A stretch of 52,265 nt of DNA from Verrucomicrobiaceae bacterium (GCA_027485995.1 JAIXPW010000085.1:1-52265); one strand, 5' to 3'; shown: positions 39,294 to 48,705, numbered from the stretch's first letter. Notes: generated by a model not told the origin, from the sequence alone. Program-made: numbers and translations.

Positions 39294-41978
39294 ATGGCCA
39301 CTCTTTCCGCGCCTCGCTTCAGCTTGTCCATTTTCACCCTGCTCCTGATGATGCGCGCAGGTGCCCATGACCTGTCGGGAGAGCATGCTCATCCGCACTA
39401 CGATCGGTCGGTCAAGCCTCCGGAATCAGTGGCTCCGGCCTTTGTCATGGCCGCCGCGCCTGCTTCCGAAGGCGTGAAAAAATCACCTCCCCAGGCACGA
39501 CCTTTCGAGGCCTTCGCCCCGCGGGTGAAGCTTCGTTGGGACGAGAAGTTCCTCTACATTGAGAACAACGGAATGCCCGCCCACGGCATGATGACCGGCA
39601 TCACCGCCTGGCAGCAGCAGGTTCCGATGCCCCAAGCCTACTTCGGCGACAATGCCTGGCGTCTGCCCCTCACTCCGGTCCCCGCGAAGCAGGTGCAGTC
39701 CATCAAGGGCCGCTTTCTCCGTGGAGCCATCGCCATCGCCGCAAACGGCATCCCGATCTTCAATCCCCAGAACAACCGCGGCGAGATATCTCAGGATATC
39801 GGCGAACTCGATCAATGGGGCGGGCATTGTGGTCGCGCGGACGATTACCACTATCACGCGGCTCCCCTGCACCTTCAGACTGTCGTCGGGAAAACCCAGC
39901 CGATTGCTTTCGCCCTCGATGGCTATCCCATCTACGGCCTCACCGAGCCCGATGGTTCTCCTCCGGGTGCACTCGATGAATGCAGCGGCCACACCACTTC
40001 CCCGCTCGGCTATCACTACCACGCCTCGATAAAGTATCCCTACGTGAACGGCGGCTTTCACGGCGAGGTGACCGAGCGCGAGGGCCAGGTCGACCCGCAG
40101 CCCCGGGCCCAGTCTGTTAGACCCGATCTGCCACCCCTGCGTGGCGCGAAGATCACGGCGTTCAAGGCCTCCTCTGATGAGAAGACCTTCGAGCTTCAGT
40201 ACACCGTCGGTGGCGCCACGGGTTCGGTCAACTATGCCAACGTCAGTGAAGGTTCGTGGAAATTCCAGTTCGTCGGAACGGACGGCAGCAAGCGCGACGA
40301 AACCTACAAGGCCCGCGGCTCCTCACCGGATCGAAATCCGCCACCCTCCGAACGCAAGCCCCAGCCAGCGGCCGAGTCACCAGTTCCTGCTTCCGGCTTC
40401 ACCCTTCGCAGTCCCGACGTCACCAACGGCGGAGCCCTTCCCATCGACTACACCGGCGACGGAACCAGCTCAACCCTGCCACTACAATGGAGTGGCGCGC
40501 CTCCCGCCACGAAGTCCTTTGCGCTGATCATGCATCACCTCGATCCCGAGGGGAAAACCAAGATCTACTGGACCCTCTACAACCTTCCGGCAGACATGAC
40601 CTCACTGCCGAAGAACGTGAAGGGAGTCGGGACGCCCGGGCGAAACAGCATCAACAACCAGGTCGGTTATGCCCCTCCGCACTCGCAGGGACCGGGTGCC
40701 AAAACCTACATCCTCACCCTCTACGCCCTGTCAGCGCCACCGAAGCTCGACCTGCCACCGTCCCAGGTCACCGGGGAAATCCTGGCCGCCGCGATCAAGG
40801 ATCTTACCCTTGCCACCAGCGACCTCAGTGTCGTTTACAGCCGCAACGGCGACACTGGAAAAGAAGAACAGAAGCCGATCGCTCCCCAGAGAAATGCTCC
40901 TGATCAACCGCCCGGTCCACCCCCGTCCCAGCCGGGACAGGGAGGTCCCGACGGCCCCCGCAAGCCATGGCTCCAGCAGCACGGCACCGAACTGGATGCC
41001 AACCACGACGGACTCGTCACACTCGCCGAAATGGCCGATGACATGAATCGCGCCATCGCCCTCTACGATGCCTCGAAGGACGGCACCATCACCGGAGCCG
41101 AACTCAACTCGAAAGGCGACACCAGGGAAGGTGCGGCCTTGGCGGGCTTCATCTTCCGGCACTTCAAGGAGCTCGATGCCAACAACGATGGAAACGTTTC
41201 CCGCGAGGAAATGATCAGCATCGTGAAGACCCTCTTCACCGCGGGCGATGTGGATCGCGACGGCAGGATCACAACCACTGAATGGCAGAATGCCCCTGCC
41301 ACCCCATTCAAGGCGCAAGGCCCTGCGCCTGCCGGAAAGCCCCCGGAAACTGCGCCGCTTCCCCCGGTGGGCAACAGGCCCTTGATCAAGCCCGGACTCA
41401 GCGACACCACCAAGGCCAACGTCTACGCCGACAACTGGTTCGTCCTTTACGTCAATGGCAAGCTCACCGCCGTCGACAGCATCGACTTCCTTCCGCACAA
41501 CGTCGTGAGCGTCGATATCCTTCCCGAGTATCCCATGACGATCGCCGTCATGGCCAAGGACAACGCCGACCCGAAAACCGGACTCGAATATGGCAACCAC
41601 ATCGGCGACGCGGGCTTCATCCTCAAGTTCGCCGACGGCACCGTGAGCAATGCAAGCTGGAAGGCGAAGAGTTACTTCAAGGGTCCACTCAACCGCGACA
41701 TTGCCAATCCAAAGGTCGAACACACCTCGATCCCGGAGGACTGGTTCGCCATCAACTTCGATGACAGCAAGTGGCCGAACGCCACCGAATACACCCAGGA
41801 GCGGATCGATCCGAAGGAAGCCTTCTTCAAATCAGACTTCACTGGGGCCAGGTTCATCTGGACCGATGATCTCGATCTCGACAACACCGTCCTCCTCCGT
41901 GCCCGGATCGAAAAGCCAGGCTGGACCAAACGCTGGACCACCCAACCTGACCTGGATGTGACGAACGCCTCCCACTAG
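39294..41978 (+). CDS. YHYH-PEBP-EF-hand secreted fusion protein
   Basis: 894 aa from ATG 39294, signal peptide ending at GA|HDLSGEHAHPHYDR, so a mature N-terminal His is predicted. Order: YHYH (ADDYHYHAAPLHLQ near 185 and LGYHYHASIKYPYVNGGFHG near 245), PEBP/YbhB (about 365-520, SGFTLRSPDVTNGGALPIDYTGDG and LIMHHLDPEGKTKIYWTLYNLP), three EF-hand-like loops (DANHDGLVTLAEM, DANNDGNVSREEM, DVDRDGRITTTEW), and a C-terminal beta-sandwich (ADNWFVLYVNGKLTAVDSIDF, then DWFAINFDDSKWPNATEY) that resembles a jelly-roll sugar-binding domain. It is divergent from the YHYH-MbnPH unit. Confidence 0.88.
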   Translation: MATLSAPRFSLSIFTLLLMMRAGAHDLSGEHAHPHYDRSVKPPESVAPAFVMAAAPASEGVKKSPPQARPFEAFAPRVKLRWDEKFLYIENNGMPAHGMMTGITAWQQQVPMPQAYFGDNAWRLPLTPVPAKQVQSIKGRFLRGAIAIAANGIPIFNPQNNRGEISQDIGELDQWGGHCGRADDYHYHAAPLHLQTVVGKTQPIAFALDGYPIYGLTEPDGSPPGALDECSGHTTSPLGYHYHASIKYPYVNGGFHGEVTEREGQVDPQPRAQSVRPDLPPLRGAKITAFKASSDEKTFELQYTVGGATGSVNYANVSEGSWKFQFVGTDGSKRDETYKARGSSPDRNPPPSERKPQPAAESPVPASGFTLRSPDVTNGGALPIDYTGDGTSSTLPLQWSGAPPATKSFALIMHHLDPEGKTKIYWTLYNLPADMTSLPKNVKGVGTPGRNSINNQVGYAPPHSQGPGAKTYILTLYALSAPPKLDLPPSQVTGEILAAAIKDLTLATSDLSVVYSRNGDTGKEEQKPIAPQRNAPDQPPGPPPSQPGQGGPDGPRKPWLQQHGTELDANHDGLVTLAEMADDMNRAIALYDASKDGTITGAELNSKGDTREGAALAGFIFRHFKELDANNDGNVSREEMISIVKTLFTAGDVDRDGRITTTEWQNAPATPFKAQGPAPAGKPPETAPLPPVGNRPLIKPGLSDTTKANVYADNWFVLYVNGKLTAVDSIDFLPHNVVSVDILPEYPMTIAVMAKDNADPKTGLEYGNHIGDAGFILKFADGTVSNASWKAKSYFKGPLNRDIANPKVEHTSIPEDWFAINFDDSKWPNATEYTQERIDPKEAFFKSDFTGARFIWTDDLDLDNTVLLRARIEKPGWTKRWTTQPDLDVTNASH

Positions 41979-41996
41979 GATCATCGTAGATCCACA

Positions 41997-42016
41997 TTTT
42001 ACACCCCCTTTACAAT
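41997..42016 (+). promoter_or_regulatory. Direct-repeat box 2
   Basis: TTTTAC-N8-TACAAT with two TTACA repeats spaced by 11 bp, 59 bp before the start at 42076. Spacing to the start is almost the same as for box 1. Confidence 0.62.
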
Positions 42017-42075
42017 TCAAAGGGACCCGCCGAACGGATTCTTTACATTCGATGGGTTGATAGCAGCTACAACCC

Positions 42076-43659
42076 ATGCGGACCACTCTCAAATCCTTTC
42101 AATCAGGCGGAGTTCTACTAATCGCGGCCTTCACTTTGGTCGATGCAACAACTGCAAGCGCCAACCCGATCCTGAGTTCCTGGTTCACGCAGAATTCCAG
42201 CCAGTATTGCCGGGTCATCCAGAGCAGAACCCTCACCACTCCGGTGACAAGCTGGCCCACCTCGGGAGTGGCCAACAACAACACAGGCAGCGCAAGCCAG
42301 GCCCTTGCAGCCTACGCCGACGTTCAGCGGATCCGCTATACGGCCACCGACGTTTACATCAACGCCAACGGGCTCGCCTCCTACACGATGGGACCGTGGC
42401 TCACCAATTCCGGAGGACTGTTCGGATTCTGGCCACTCTCCCGTGACTACCAGATTCGGATCACCCGAAATCCTGTCGCCGCCACCACCAAGGCGAGACA
42501 TCCCGGTGGCATGATCGGCATGATGGTCAATGGCGTCGCGATCTATGACCTTGGCGATGCCTTTGCCTTCAATCAGACCACCACGCCAACGGTGGCAACC
42601 AATGTGGTCGGCGCCGACGGAATGGGGAGCGCGGGAATCTGGTCCCGCGACGCCCTTGCCGTGGAGGTGGTGACCTTTGACCCGGGTTTCGCCCATCAGC
42701 CGGGCAACAACGGCCAATACCACTACCATGCCGAGCCCAAGGCCCTTCGCTTTCAGCTCGGCGACAACATGAAGGCCACCTACAATGCCTCGACGAATAC
42801 CAACACCTACACCGAGGACACCTCGAAGCTTCATCATTCGCCCATCCTCGGATGGTGCTACGATGGATACCCGATCTATGGACCATACGGCTACAGCGTG
42901 GCGACCAATCCCACCAGTTCGATCACGCGGATGAGGACCGGATTCGTGCTGAGAAACGGTGCCAACGGGACACAGAACCTCGTGGCCACCGGCCGCATCA
43001 CTTATCCGAAATGGGCGGCGGTCGTCTGGAATGTTTCCAATCCAAGCGGGGCCAATCCGGTGTCCCTATCCCCCAACCAATGGGGGCCGGCCACGACCTA
43101 TCAAACGACCGGCCCGGGCGGAACCACCACCTACTCGCTCGGTCGCTACGCTCCTGACTATGACTACCTGGGGGATCTCGGATACACCCAAGGCACGGCA
43201 TTCGACCTCGATCAATACAACGGTCGCTTTTGTGTGACCCCAGAGTTTCCAGCGGGCACCTATGCCTACTTCACCGCCATCGATTCGAGCGGCAACACCG
43301 TCTTTCCTCATTTACTAGGCAAACAGTACTACGGCACCTCGAATGCAGGAAATGCCACCACCGTGCCGGGAACTGCGGTCGAACTCTTCAACGGTGGACC
43401 CAACACGAAGGAGACTTCGCAGGCGCCTGTGGTGAACAAATCCAATGGCGACGTGACCCTGGTCTGGAGCAGCGTCGAAGGAGGCACCTACAAGGTCGAG
43501 GCCTCCAACAACCTCCTATCCTGGACGACGATCAATGCCTCGAAACCAGCCGATGCCAACAGCACGAAAACGGTTTACAAGGAATCCGGGGTAGCGCTCA
43601 GCCCGTCGAAACGCTTCTACCGCATCACCCGTCTCTCGCTCGCACCCTACGACCCCTGA
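42076..43659 (+). CDS. YHYH-domain secreted protein
   Basis: 527 aa, signal peptide with the hydrophobic stretch GGVLLIAAFTLVDATTASA. It is paralogous to the protein at 37383: SSWFTQNSSQYCRVIQS versus SSWFTEDSGQYARLYQS, GMMVNGVAIYDLGDAF, FAHQPGNNGQYHYHAEPKALRFQLGDNM, HSPILGWCYDGYPIYGPYGYSVATNP, DYDYLGDLGYTQGTAFDLDQYNGRFCVTPEFPAGTYAYFTAID, and the final beta domain WSSVEGGTYKVEASNNLLSWTTINASKPADANSTKTVYKESGVALSPSKRFYRIT. It lacks the C-terminal Gly-rich IPT-like domain of its paralogue. Confidence 0.88.
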   Translation: MRTTLKSFQSGGVLLIAAFTLVDATTASANPILSSWFTQNSSQYCRVIQSRTLTTPVTSWPTSGVANNNTGSASQALAAYADVQRIRYTATDVYINANGLASYTMGPWLTNSGGLFGFWPLSRDYQIRITRNPVAATTKARHPGGMIGMMVNGVAIYDLGDAFAFNQTTTPTVATNVVGADGMGSAGIWSRDALAVEVVTFDPGFAHQPGNNGQYHYHAEPKALRFQLGDNMKATYNASTNTNTYTEDTSKLHHSPILGWCYDGYPIYGPYGYSVATNPTSSITRMRTGFVLRNGANGTQNLVATGRITYPKWAAVVWNVSNPSGANPVSLSPNQWGPATTYQTTGPGGTTTYSLGRYAPDYDYLGDLGYTQGTAFDLDQYNGRFCVTPEFPAGTYAYFTAIDSSGNTVFPHLLGKQYYGTSNAGNATTVPGTAVELFNGGPNTKETSQAPVVNKSNGDVTLVWSSVEGGTYKVEASNNLLSWTTINASKPADANSTKTVYKESGVALSPSKRFYRITRLSLAPYDP

Positions 43660-43670
43660 TCATTTGCCGG

Positions 43671-43690
43671 TTTTACCCAACTTTTACAAT
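43671..43690 (+). promoter_or_regulatory. Direct-repeat box 3
   Basis: TTTTAC-N8-TACAAT (TTACC then TTACA, 11 bp apart), 106 bp before the EF-hand gene. Same layout as boxes 1 and 2. Confidence 0.6.
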
Positions 43691-43796
43691 CCAGACCCAC
43701 GATTCGAACAAATCCTTAACGAACCCACGGTTTCACCTTCAACGCTGCGGATCCGAACGACTTGAATGTCGGCCTCAGCCGAACGAAAACACGATC

Positions 43797-44294
43797 ATGA
43801 AAAAGCCAAGTATCCTCATCGCGCTGGCTCTCGGCGCCTTCCCCGTCCTGACACTTGCTCAGGGAACTCCACCATCTCCGCAGCCACCCGCTGGCGGAGG
43901 CGGCAGACCCGGCCAGGGAGGTGGCCCGGGAGGCCAAGGCGGCGGACCAGGCGGTCAGCGGATCGTCAGCCCGATCATCGAAGCGCTCGACTCCAACAAG
44001 GACGGGGTGATCGATGCCGTTGAAATCGCTCAGGCTGCAGACTCCCTGAAGAAGCTCGACAAGAACGCCGATGGAAAACTCACCGATGATGAGTTCCGTC
44101 CGATCCGCCCTGCTGGCCAAGGTGGTCCAGGTCGCGGACAAGGCGGACCAGGACAGGGTGGTCCTGGACAGGGTGGTCCTGGACAGGGTGGTCCTGGACA
44201 AGGCGGTCGCGGACCTGGCGGACCCGGCGGACCTGGACAGGGCCCCGGCGGTCCGGGCGGTCCGGCCCCGGAGGAGCCACCCGCACAGCCATGA
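43797..44294 (+). CDS. Gly/Gln/Pro-rich EF-hand secreted protein
   Basis: 165 aa, signal peptide MKKPSILIALALGAFPVLTLA. A Gly-rich linker is followed by two EF-hand loops (LDSNKDGVIDAVEI, LDKNADGKLTDDEF) and a Gly-Gln-Pro repeat tail (GQGGP repeated). Probably binds Ca2+ outside the cell. It precedes the big YHYH-sulfatase gene on the same strand, and the same EF-hand pair (MDLNKDGAIDADE, LDKNGDGKLTSDE) recurs inside that protein, so it may be a duplicated module. Confidence 0.85.
   Translation: MKKPSILIALALGAFPVLTLAQGTPPSPQPPAGGGGRPGQGGGPGGQGGGPGGQRIVSPIIEALDSNKDGVIDAVEIAQAADSLKKLDKNADGKLTDDEFRPIRPAGQGGPGRGQGGPGQGGPGQGGPGQGGPGQGGRGPGGPGGPGQGPGGPGGPAPEEPPAQP
44136..44210 (+). repeat. Five 15-bp tandem repeats inside the EF-hand gene
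   Basis: Units of GGACAGGGTGGTCCT, the three central copies identical, the first and last slightly different. Each encodes GQGGP, so the array is coding and polymorphism in copy number would keep the frame. Confidence 0.9.
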
Positions 44295-44308
44295 TCCATC
44301 AAGGGCTT

Positions 44309-44338
44309 GGGCGCAGCGTCCGAAATGGCGCTGCGCCC
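44309..44338 (+). terminator. Possible hairpin terminator or attenuator
   Basis: GGGCGCAGCG pairs exactly with CGCTGCGCCC across a 10-nt loop, 14 bp after the EF-hand gene stop; no long T-run follows, so it may only slow transcription before the next gene. Confidence 0.4.
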
Positions 44339-44366
44339 TCATTCCGACCCCACCCCTTCGAGAACC

Positions 44367-47300
44367 ATGACCTCTTCCCTTCGCCATTCACTCCAAGCCC
44401 TTTCATGTGCCGCCGCATTCCTGAGTGCCGAGGCCATGGCTCATCCCGGGCATGACTCCATCGACGAGTCGGATGCCCCTAAAGTTTTCCTGACCCAGGT
44501 CGGCGCTCCTCCAACTCCATCTGCCGCTCCGGCAGCCGCTGCGAAGTCAGAGAGCTCGGTCAGCATCACCACCGAAGGCGACTTCCGGATCATCAAGTCG
44601 AACGGCTGGCCGGACCATGCTCCCGGTGAGTTTCCACGTCGGGGAAACCCCAATGTTCCCAGCCCGCAGAGCTACACCTTCCGCGTCCCGATCAAACCCA
44701 CCCCGGCCGATGTTCCTGTCAGTCACGGCATGTGGTGGTGGGGCGTTGCCCTGAATGGCGTGCCCTTCGAACCCGGCACCGCCGAAGCCTGGAACAACGA
44801 CCAGCGGTCCGGCTGGAGCTATGAGGCCGCCACCGGCTTCCTCAATCTCGGCCTCGATGAACACAACGCCCACGTCCAGCCGAACGGCTCCTACCACTAT
44901 CACGCCCTGCCCACCGGACTTGTGGAAAAGCTCGGCGGAGATGGCAAGAAGATGCTGCAGATCGGCTGGGCGGCCGACGGTTATCCCATCTATTCCGGCT
45001 GGGCCTACTCGGATCCGAAGGACCCTAGAAGTGAACTGCGACGGATGAAAAGCAGTTATCGCCTCAAGCAAGGACCACGCCCGACCCAAGTCGGAGGGCC
45101 TGGCGGAAACTACGACGGGCGCTTCACGCAGGATTTCGAATACAAGGACGGTAGCGGCGATCTCGATGCCTGCAACGGCCGCACCGGCGTGACCCCGGAG
45201 TTCCCCGAAGGCACTTACTACTACTGCGTGATCGGTGAATTCCCCTTCGTTCCGCGCATGTGGCACGGCACGCCCGATCCCAGCTTCAGCAAGGGCGGAG
45301 GCCCTCCTGGGGGCGGTCAGCGCGGAGCCCCGGTGGGTGGTGCCCCACGTGGCATCATGGAAGGAGGACAGACACCTTCTCCAGGAGCTCCCGGCGCAAC
45401 ACCTGGACGCGGCGGCATGATTCCATCGCCTGTCATCACGGCCATGGACCTGAACAAGGACGGGGCCATCGATGCCGACGAACTCGCCAAGGCCTCTGCC
45501 GCACTCAAGTCCCTCGACAAGAACGGCGACGGAAAACTGACGAGCGATGAATATCGGCCGGTCCTTCCCGGTGGTGGCCCTCCAGGTGCCGCAACGCCTG
45601 CGCCCACCGCACCTGCTCCACCTACTGCACCCGTCGTACCACCAACTCCTTCCGGAACCTCATCAACCGACAGCGACCACTCGCCAATCGCCCTTTTCAA
45701 TCCAAAGGCGCTGGTGAAGCCGATCACCGAGGTCGATGGCACGCTCAGTGACGGCACGAAGTCAAAGGTCTACAAGATCGTCGTCCGCTCGATCCCACCC
45801 GATCATGACATGGGCCCCTGGGCTCCCAGGACCATCAACGACAAGGGTGGCTACTGGGAGGATGCGATCGACAAGAAGCTCTACCGGGTGGACATCGAAT
45901 ACCTGAAGATCCTCAACCGCGCGGGATGGAACATGTATGATGAAGACGGCACCGTACATCGCACCAAGGATCGCACGGAGTTCGACAAGGTTGCCCGCCA
46001 GGAACTCGGCGGCTGGACCTTTGCCCAGGCCCAGAAGGACGGGGTCACCAACTCGATCATCGAACTCCAGCCCAGCGAGCAGATCGTCACCATCTTCCTC
46101 CCGAAGAACCCAAGGGCCCTCGCGCAGCCCCTGATGCTCAGGCAGGCCCGCTTTTCCCCACGCTCCGGAGTTGGCCTCAGCTCGAACGGCATTCGCTTCT
46201 TCCCGCCTGAACCCGTCCACCGCATCACCGCGTATCAGAACATCGCCCCGCTCGATCCCAATGGCGGCCACACTGGCTTTGCTCACGAGTATCACTACCA
46301 TCGCGCCCCGTCGGTGATGAACGACGACAAGTCCGGCAAGGTCATCGGCTGGGCGCTCGATGGCTTCCCGATCCGCGGTCCATACGAGCCCGATGGCAGC
46401 AAGCCGAAGAACCTCGATACGATCAACGGCCACGATCACGACAGCCTCGGCTACCACTACCACGCCACCGACACCTGGCCCTATCTCGTCGGCGGCTTCC
46501 ATGGACCACTCGGCACCGCAGCCCTCGGCGATGTCGATATCTGCGATGCCACCCAGCCATCCGCCGGGCCCGGTGGTCCTCCTCCAGGAGGTGCCACCCG
46601 CCAGGGAGGCCCTCCACCCGGAGCCGCAGCCCCTCCGATCAGCGACACCCCGAAACCCACCGCTTCATCTTCAAAGCCGAACATCCTCATCCTCATTGCC
46701 GACGATCTTGGCTGGGGCGACGTTGGCTTTCATGGCGGAAAGGTCCCCACCCCCTCCATCGAACGCCTCACCAAGGAAGGCTCCGAGTTGCAGCGCTTCT
46801 ACGTCCATCCCGTTTGCAGCCCCACCAGGGCCGCCCTGCTTTCCGGACAGATGCCTCGACGCTTCGGCGTCACCGACGTGATGGGCCCCAGGCAAACACT
46901 TCCCGAAAGCCTCGCCACGCTTCCCAGCAGCCTGCGCAGCGCAGGCTACACCACCTCGCTGGTTGGAAAATGGCATCTCGGAAAAGGCACCAGCACCCCG
47001 ATGAGCTTCGGGTTCGATCACTTCTACGGATTCCTCGGACCTGAGATCGACTACTACAAGCACACCGACCAGCGCGGCAGCACCGACTGGCAGCGTGATG
47101 GCACCACGATCAACGAAGAAGGCTACTCCACCGATCTCCTTGCCAATGAAGCCATCCGCCAGATCTCGAGCCGCGATGCGAAAAGGCCCTTCTATCTTCA
47201 AGTCGCCTTCAATGCTCCGCACGTCCCGCAAAGCGCCCCCGATGATCTGATCGCCAAATACAAGAACCTCGGGACTCTCGCCACGGGTGCCGCCGTCATC

Positions 47301-47927
47301 GACGCCATGGATGCCGCGATCGGTCGCATTCTAACAGCCCTCGATCAGCAGAAGCTCCAGAACGACACCCTCGTCGTCTTTTTCTCCGACAACGGCGCAA
47401 GTCGCCAACTTGGCAGAAACGGTTCCTTTCGTGCGGGAAAAGGCACCCTCTACGAAGGCGGTATCCACACCGTCTGCGCCCTTCGCTGGCCCGGCCAGAT
47501 TCCTGCCGGAAAGCCCAGCCTGCAACCCACCGCCGTGCACGACCTCTTTCCCACTCTCGTCGCTGCCGTCGGAGCCACGACCACCGCCATGCTCGATGGC
47601 GTGAATCTCTGGCCCGCCCTCCATGATGGCCGCGTTGACAAACGCCCCCCATTCGCCATCGCCACCAGTGACATCGCCCTCATCGACGGCGACTGGAAGC
47701 TCATCGAATGGAGCACCGGCGAGCATGCCCTCTTCAACCTCGGCACCGACCCCTCCGAATCGAAAGATGAGTTCGCTACCCAGAAGGAAATCTCCACCCG
47801 ACTCACTGATCAGCTCGCCGCCCTGAAAAAGGACTTGCCCGCCGCCAGCGCCGCCCGCCGCCCAGGCCCCGGAGGTCCAGGCCCCGGGGTTGGCCCCGGA
47901 GGCCGCGGCGGACCTGTCCGTCAATAA
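44367..47927 (+). CDS. YHYH-EF-hand-YHYH-sulfatase secreted fusion protein
   Basis: 1186 aa from ATG 44367; signal peptide ends near EAMA|HPGHDS, giving a mature N-terminal His. Domain 1 is YHYH-like (PNGSYHYHALPTGLVEKLG, IGWAADGYPIYSGWAYSD). Then come a Gly-rich linker and two EF-hand loops (DLNKDGAIDADE, DKNGDGKLTSDE), a second YHYH-like domain (GFAHEYHYHRAPSV, ALDGFPIRGPYEPDG and LGYHYHATDTWPYLVGGFHG), and from about residue 770 a full sulfatase: PNILILIADDLGWGDVGFHGG, CSPTRAALLSGQMPRRFG (Cys-type formylglycine), GKWHLG, VVFFSDNGA, YEGGIHTVCALRWPG. The Gly-rich C-terminus mirrors the small EF-hand protein. Confidence 0.88.
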   Translation: MTSSLRHSLQALSCAAAFLSAEAMAHPGHDSIDESDAPKVFLTQVGAPPTPSAAPAAAAKSESSVSITTEGDFRIIKSNGWPDHAPGEFPRRGNPNVPSPQSYTFRVPIKPTPADVPVSHGMWWWGVALNGVPFEPGTAEAWNNDQRSGWSYEAATGFLNLGLDEHNAHVQPNGSYHYHALPTGLVEKLGGDGKKMLQIGWAADGYPIYSGWAYSDPKDPRSELRRMKSSYRLKQGPRPTQVGGPGGNYDGRFTQDFEYKDGSGDLDACNGRTGVTPEFPEGTYYYCVIGEFPFVPRMWHGTPDPSFSKGGGPPGGGQRGAPVGGAPRGIMEGGQTPSPGAPGATPGRGGMIPSPVITAMDLNKDGAIDADELAKASAALKSLDKNGDGKLTSDEYRPVLPGGGPPGAATPAPTAPAPPTAPVVPPTPSGTSSTDSDHSPIALFNPKALVKPITEVDGTLSDGTKSKVYKIVVRSIPPDHDMGPWAPRTINDKGGYWEDAIDKKLYRVDIEYLKILNRAGWNMYDEDGTVHRTKDRTEFDKVARQELGGWTFAQAQKDGVTNSIIELQPSEQIVTIFLPKNPRALAQPLMLRQARFSPRSGVGLSSNGIRFFPPEPVHRITAYQNIAPLDPNGGHTGFAHEYHYHRAPSVMNDDKSGKVIGWALDGFPIRGPYEPDGSKPKNLDTINGHDHDSLGYHYHATDTWPYLVGGFHGPLGTAALGDVDICDATQPSAGPGGPPPGGATRQGGPPPGAAAPPISDTPKPTASSSKPNILILIADDLGWGDVGFHGGKVPTPSIERLTKEGSELQRFYVHPVCSPTRAALLSGQMPRRFGVTDVMGPRQTLPESLATLPSSLRSAGYTTSLVGKWHLGKGTSTPMSFGFDHFYGFLGPEIDYYKHTDQRGSTDWQRDGTTINEEGYSTDLLANEAIRQISSRDAKRPFYLQVAFNAPHVPQSAPDDLIAKYKNLGTLATGAAVIDAMDAAIGRILTALDQQKLQNDTLVVFFSDNGASRQLGRNGSFRAGKGTLYEGGIHTVCALRWPGQIPAGKPSLQPTAVHDLFPTLVAAVGATTTAMLDGVNLWPALHDGRVDKRPPFAIATSDIALIDGDWKLIEWSTGEHALFNLGTDPSESKDEFATQKEISTRLTDQLAALKKDLPAASAARRPGPGGPGPGVGPGGRGGPVRQ

Positions 47928-47929
47928 AA

Positions 47930-48003
<74 letters not shown>

Positions 48004-48120
48004 TTTCTATTGATTTTCATACACTTGAGAGATTCAAAATTGCTCGATTTTCTCAAGTGACTTACCCACGGTGACCACCAAATTCAAAGCAGCACTTTTT
48101 CCTGGGAGGATTGCGGGCCC

Positions 48121-48300
48121 ATGGACCCGCAAGAATCCCGTCGGACGAAGGCTGCTGAGGACTTGGTGAGACATCGGAGCGGGGTTTACTACCTGCCTGC
48201 CAAGGTCGCGGGCAAGCCGATTCGGGGCGGCTTGGAAACCGGGGGACCTTCGAATCTGCAAACTCAAATCGGACAGGAGGGTGCCAAACCTTCGATGTAA
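48121..48300 (+). pseudogene. Frameshifted site-specific integrase remnant
   Basis: The frame from 48121 (MDPQESRRTKAAEDLVRHRSGVYYLPAKVAGKPIRGGLET) resembles the N-terminus of site-specific integrases (RHRSGVYYLRAKVAGKPIRxSLETxD). At about 48236 the coding continues in the next frame as GDLRICKLKSDRRVPNLR, matching the usual DLRIAKLK block, then decays. Only this N-terminal part remains. It lies 117 bp from a tRNA gene, the usual landing site of such elements. The stretch 48301-48604 holds no gene that I can support; it is text-like, T/C-rich sequence. Confidence 0.65.
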
Positions 48301-48604
48301 GTCAAAGCTGGAGGCCGAGGGAGGAACAATCCGCCCACCTTGGAAATCCGAAATCCAATCCACAATCCTCTTCCTGACCACTGACCACTCTCTCCGTGGA
48401 AGAGCCCCCTGAAGGGAACTAATGGCGGAGAGGAGGACCCGGAGCGGGACGCCTGCAGCCGCGGGGCAAGCTGTTCGCTCTCAGCTTCTCTTCCTGGCCC
48501 CTGAATCCTGAACCCTAGCCACTCCTCTTCCTTGAAACTTGAAACTCCCTTCAAATTGAGGAATTGCGAACGAGCGGCTCACAGCCACGGAATCACCGAT
48601 TTCC

Positions 48605-48678
48605 TGGCAGTCTCGTAAGGACTCGAACCTTAACAAACAGAGTCAGAATCTGTTGTGCTACCATTACACCACGAGACT
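48605..48678 (-). tRNA. tRNA-Gln(CTG)
   Basis: Minus strand AGTCTCGTGGTGTAATGG at the 5' end, anticodon arm CAGATTCTGACTCTG (CTG), T-arm AAGGTTCGAGTCCTT, acceptor CGAGACT; CCA encoded (48605-48607). Confidence 0.93.
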
Positions 48679-48705
48679 TTTGCAGGAACCGGCGGAACGT
48701 CAGAG

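Noticed and set aside
44136..44210. Non-coding minisatellite
   Set aside because: The 15-bp units are in frame in the EF-hand gene and encode GQGGP repeats.
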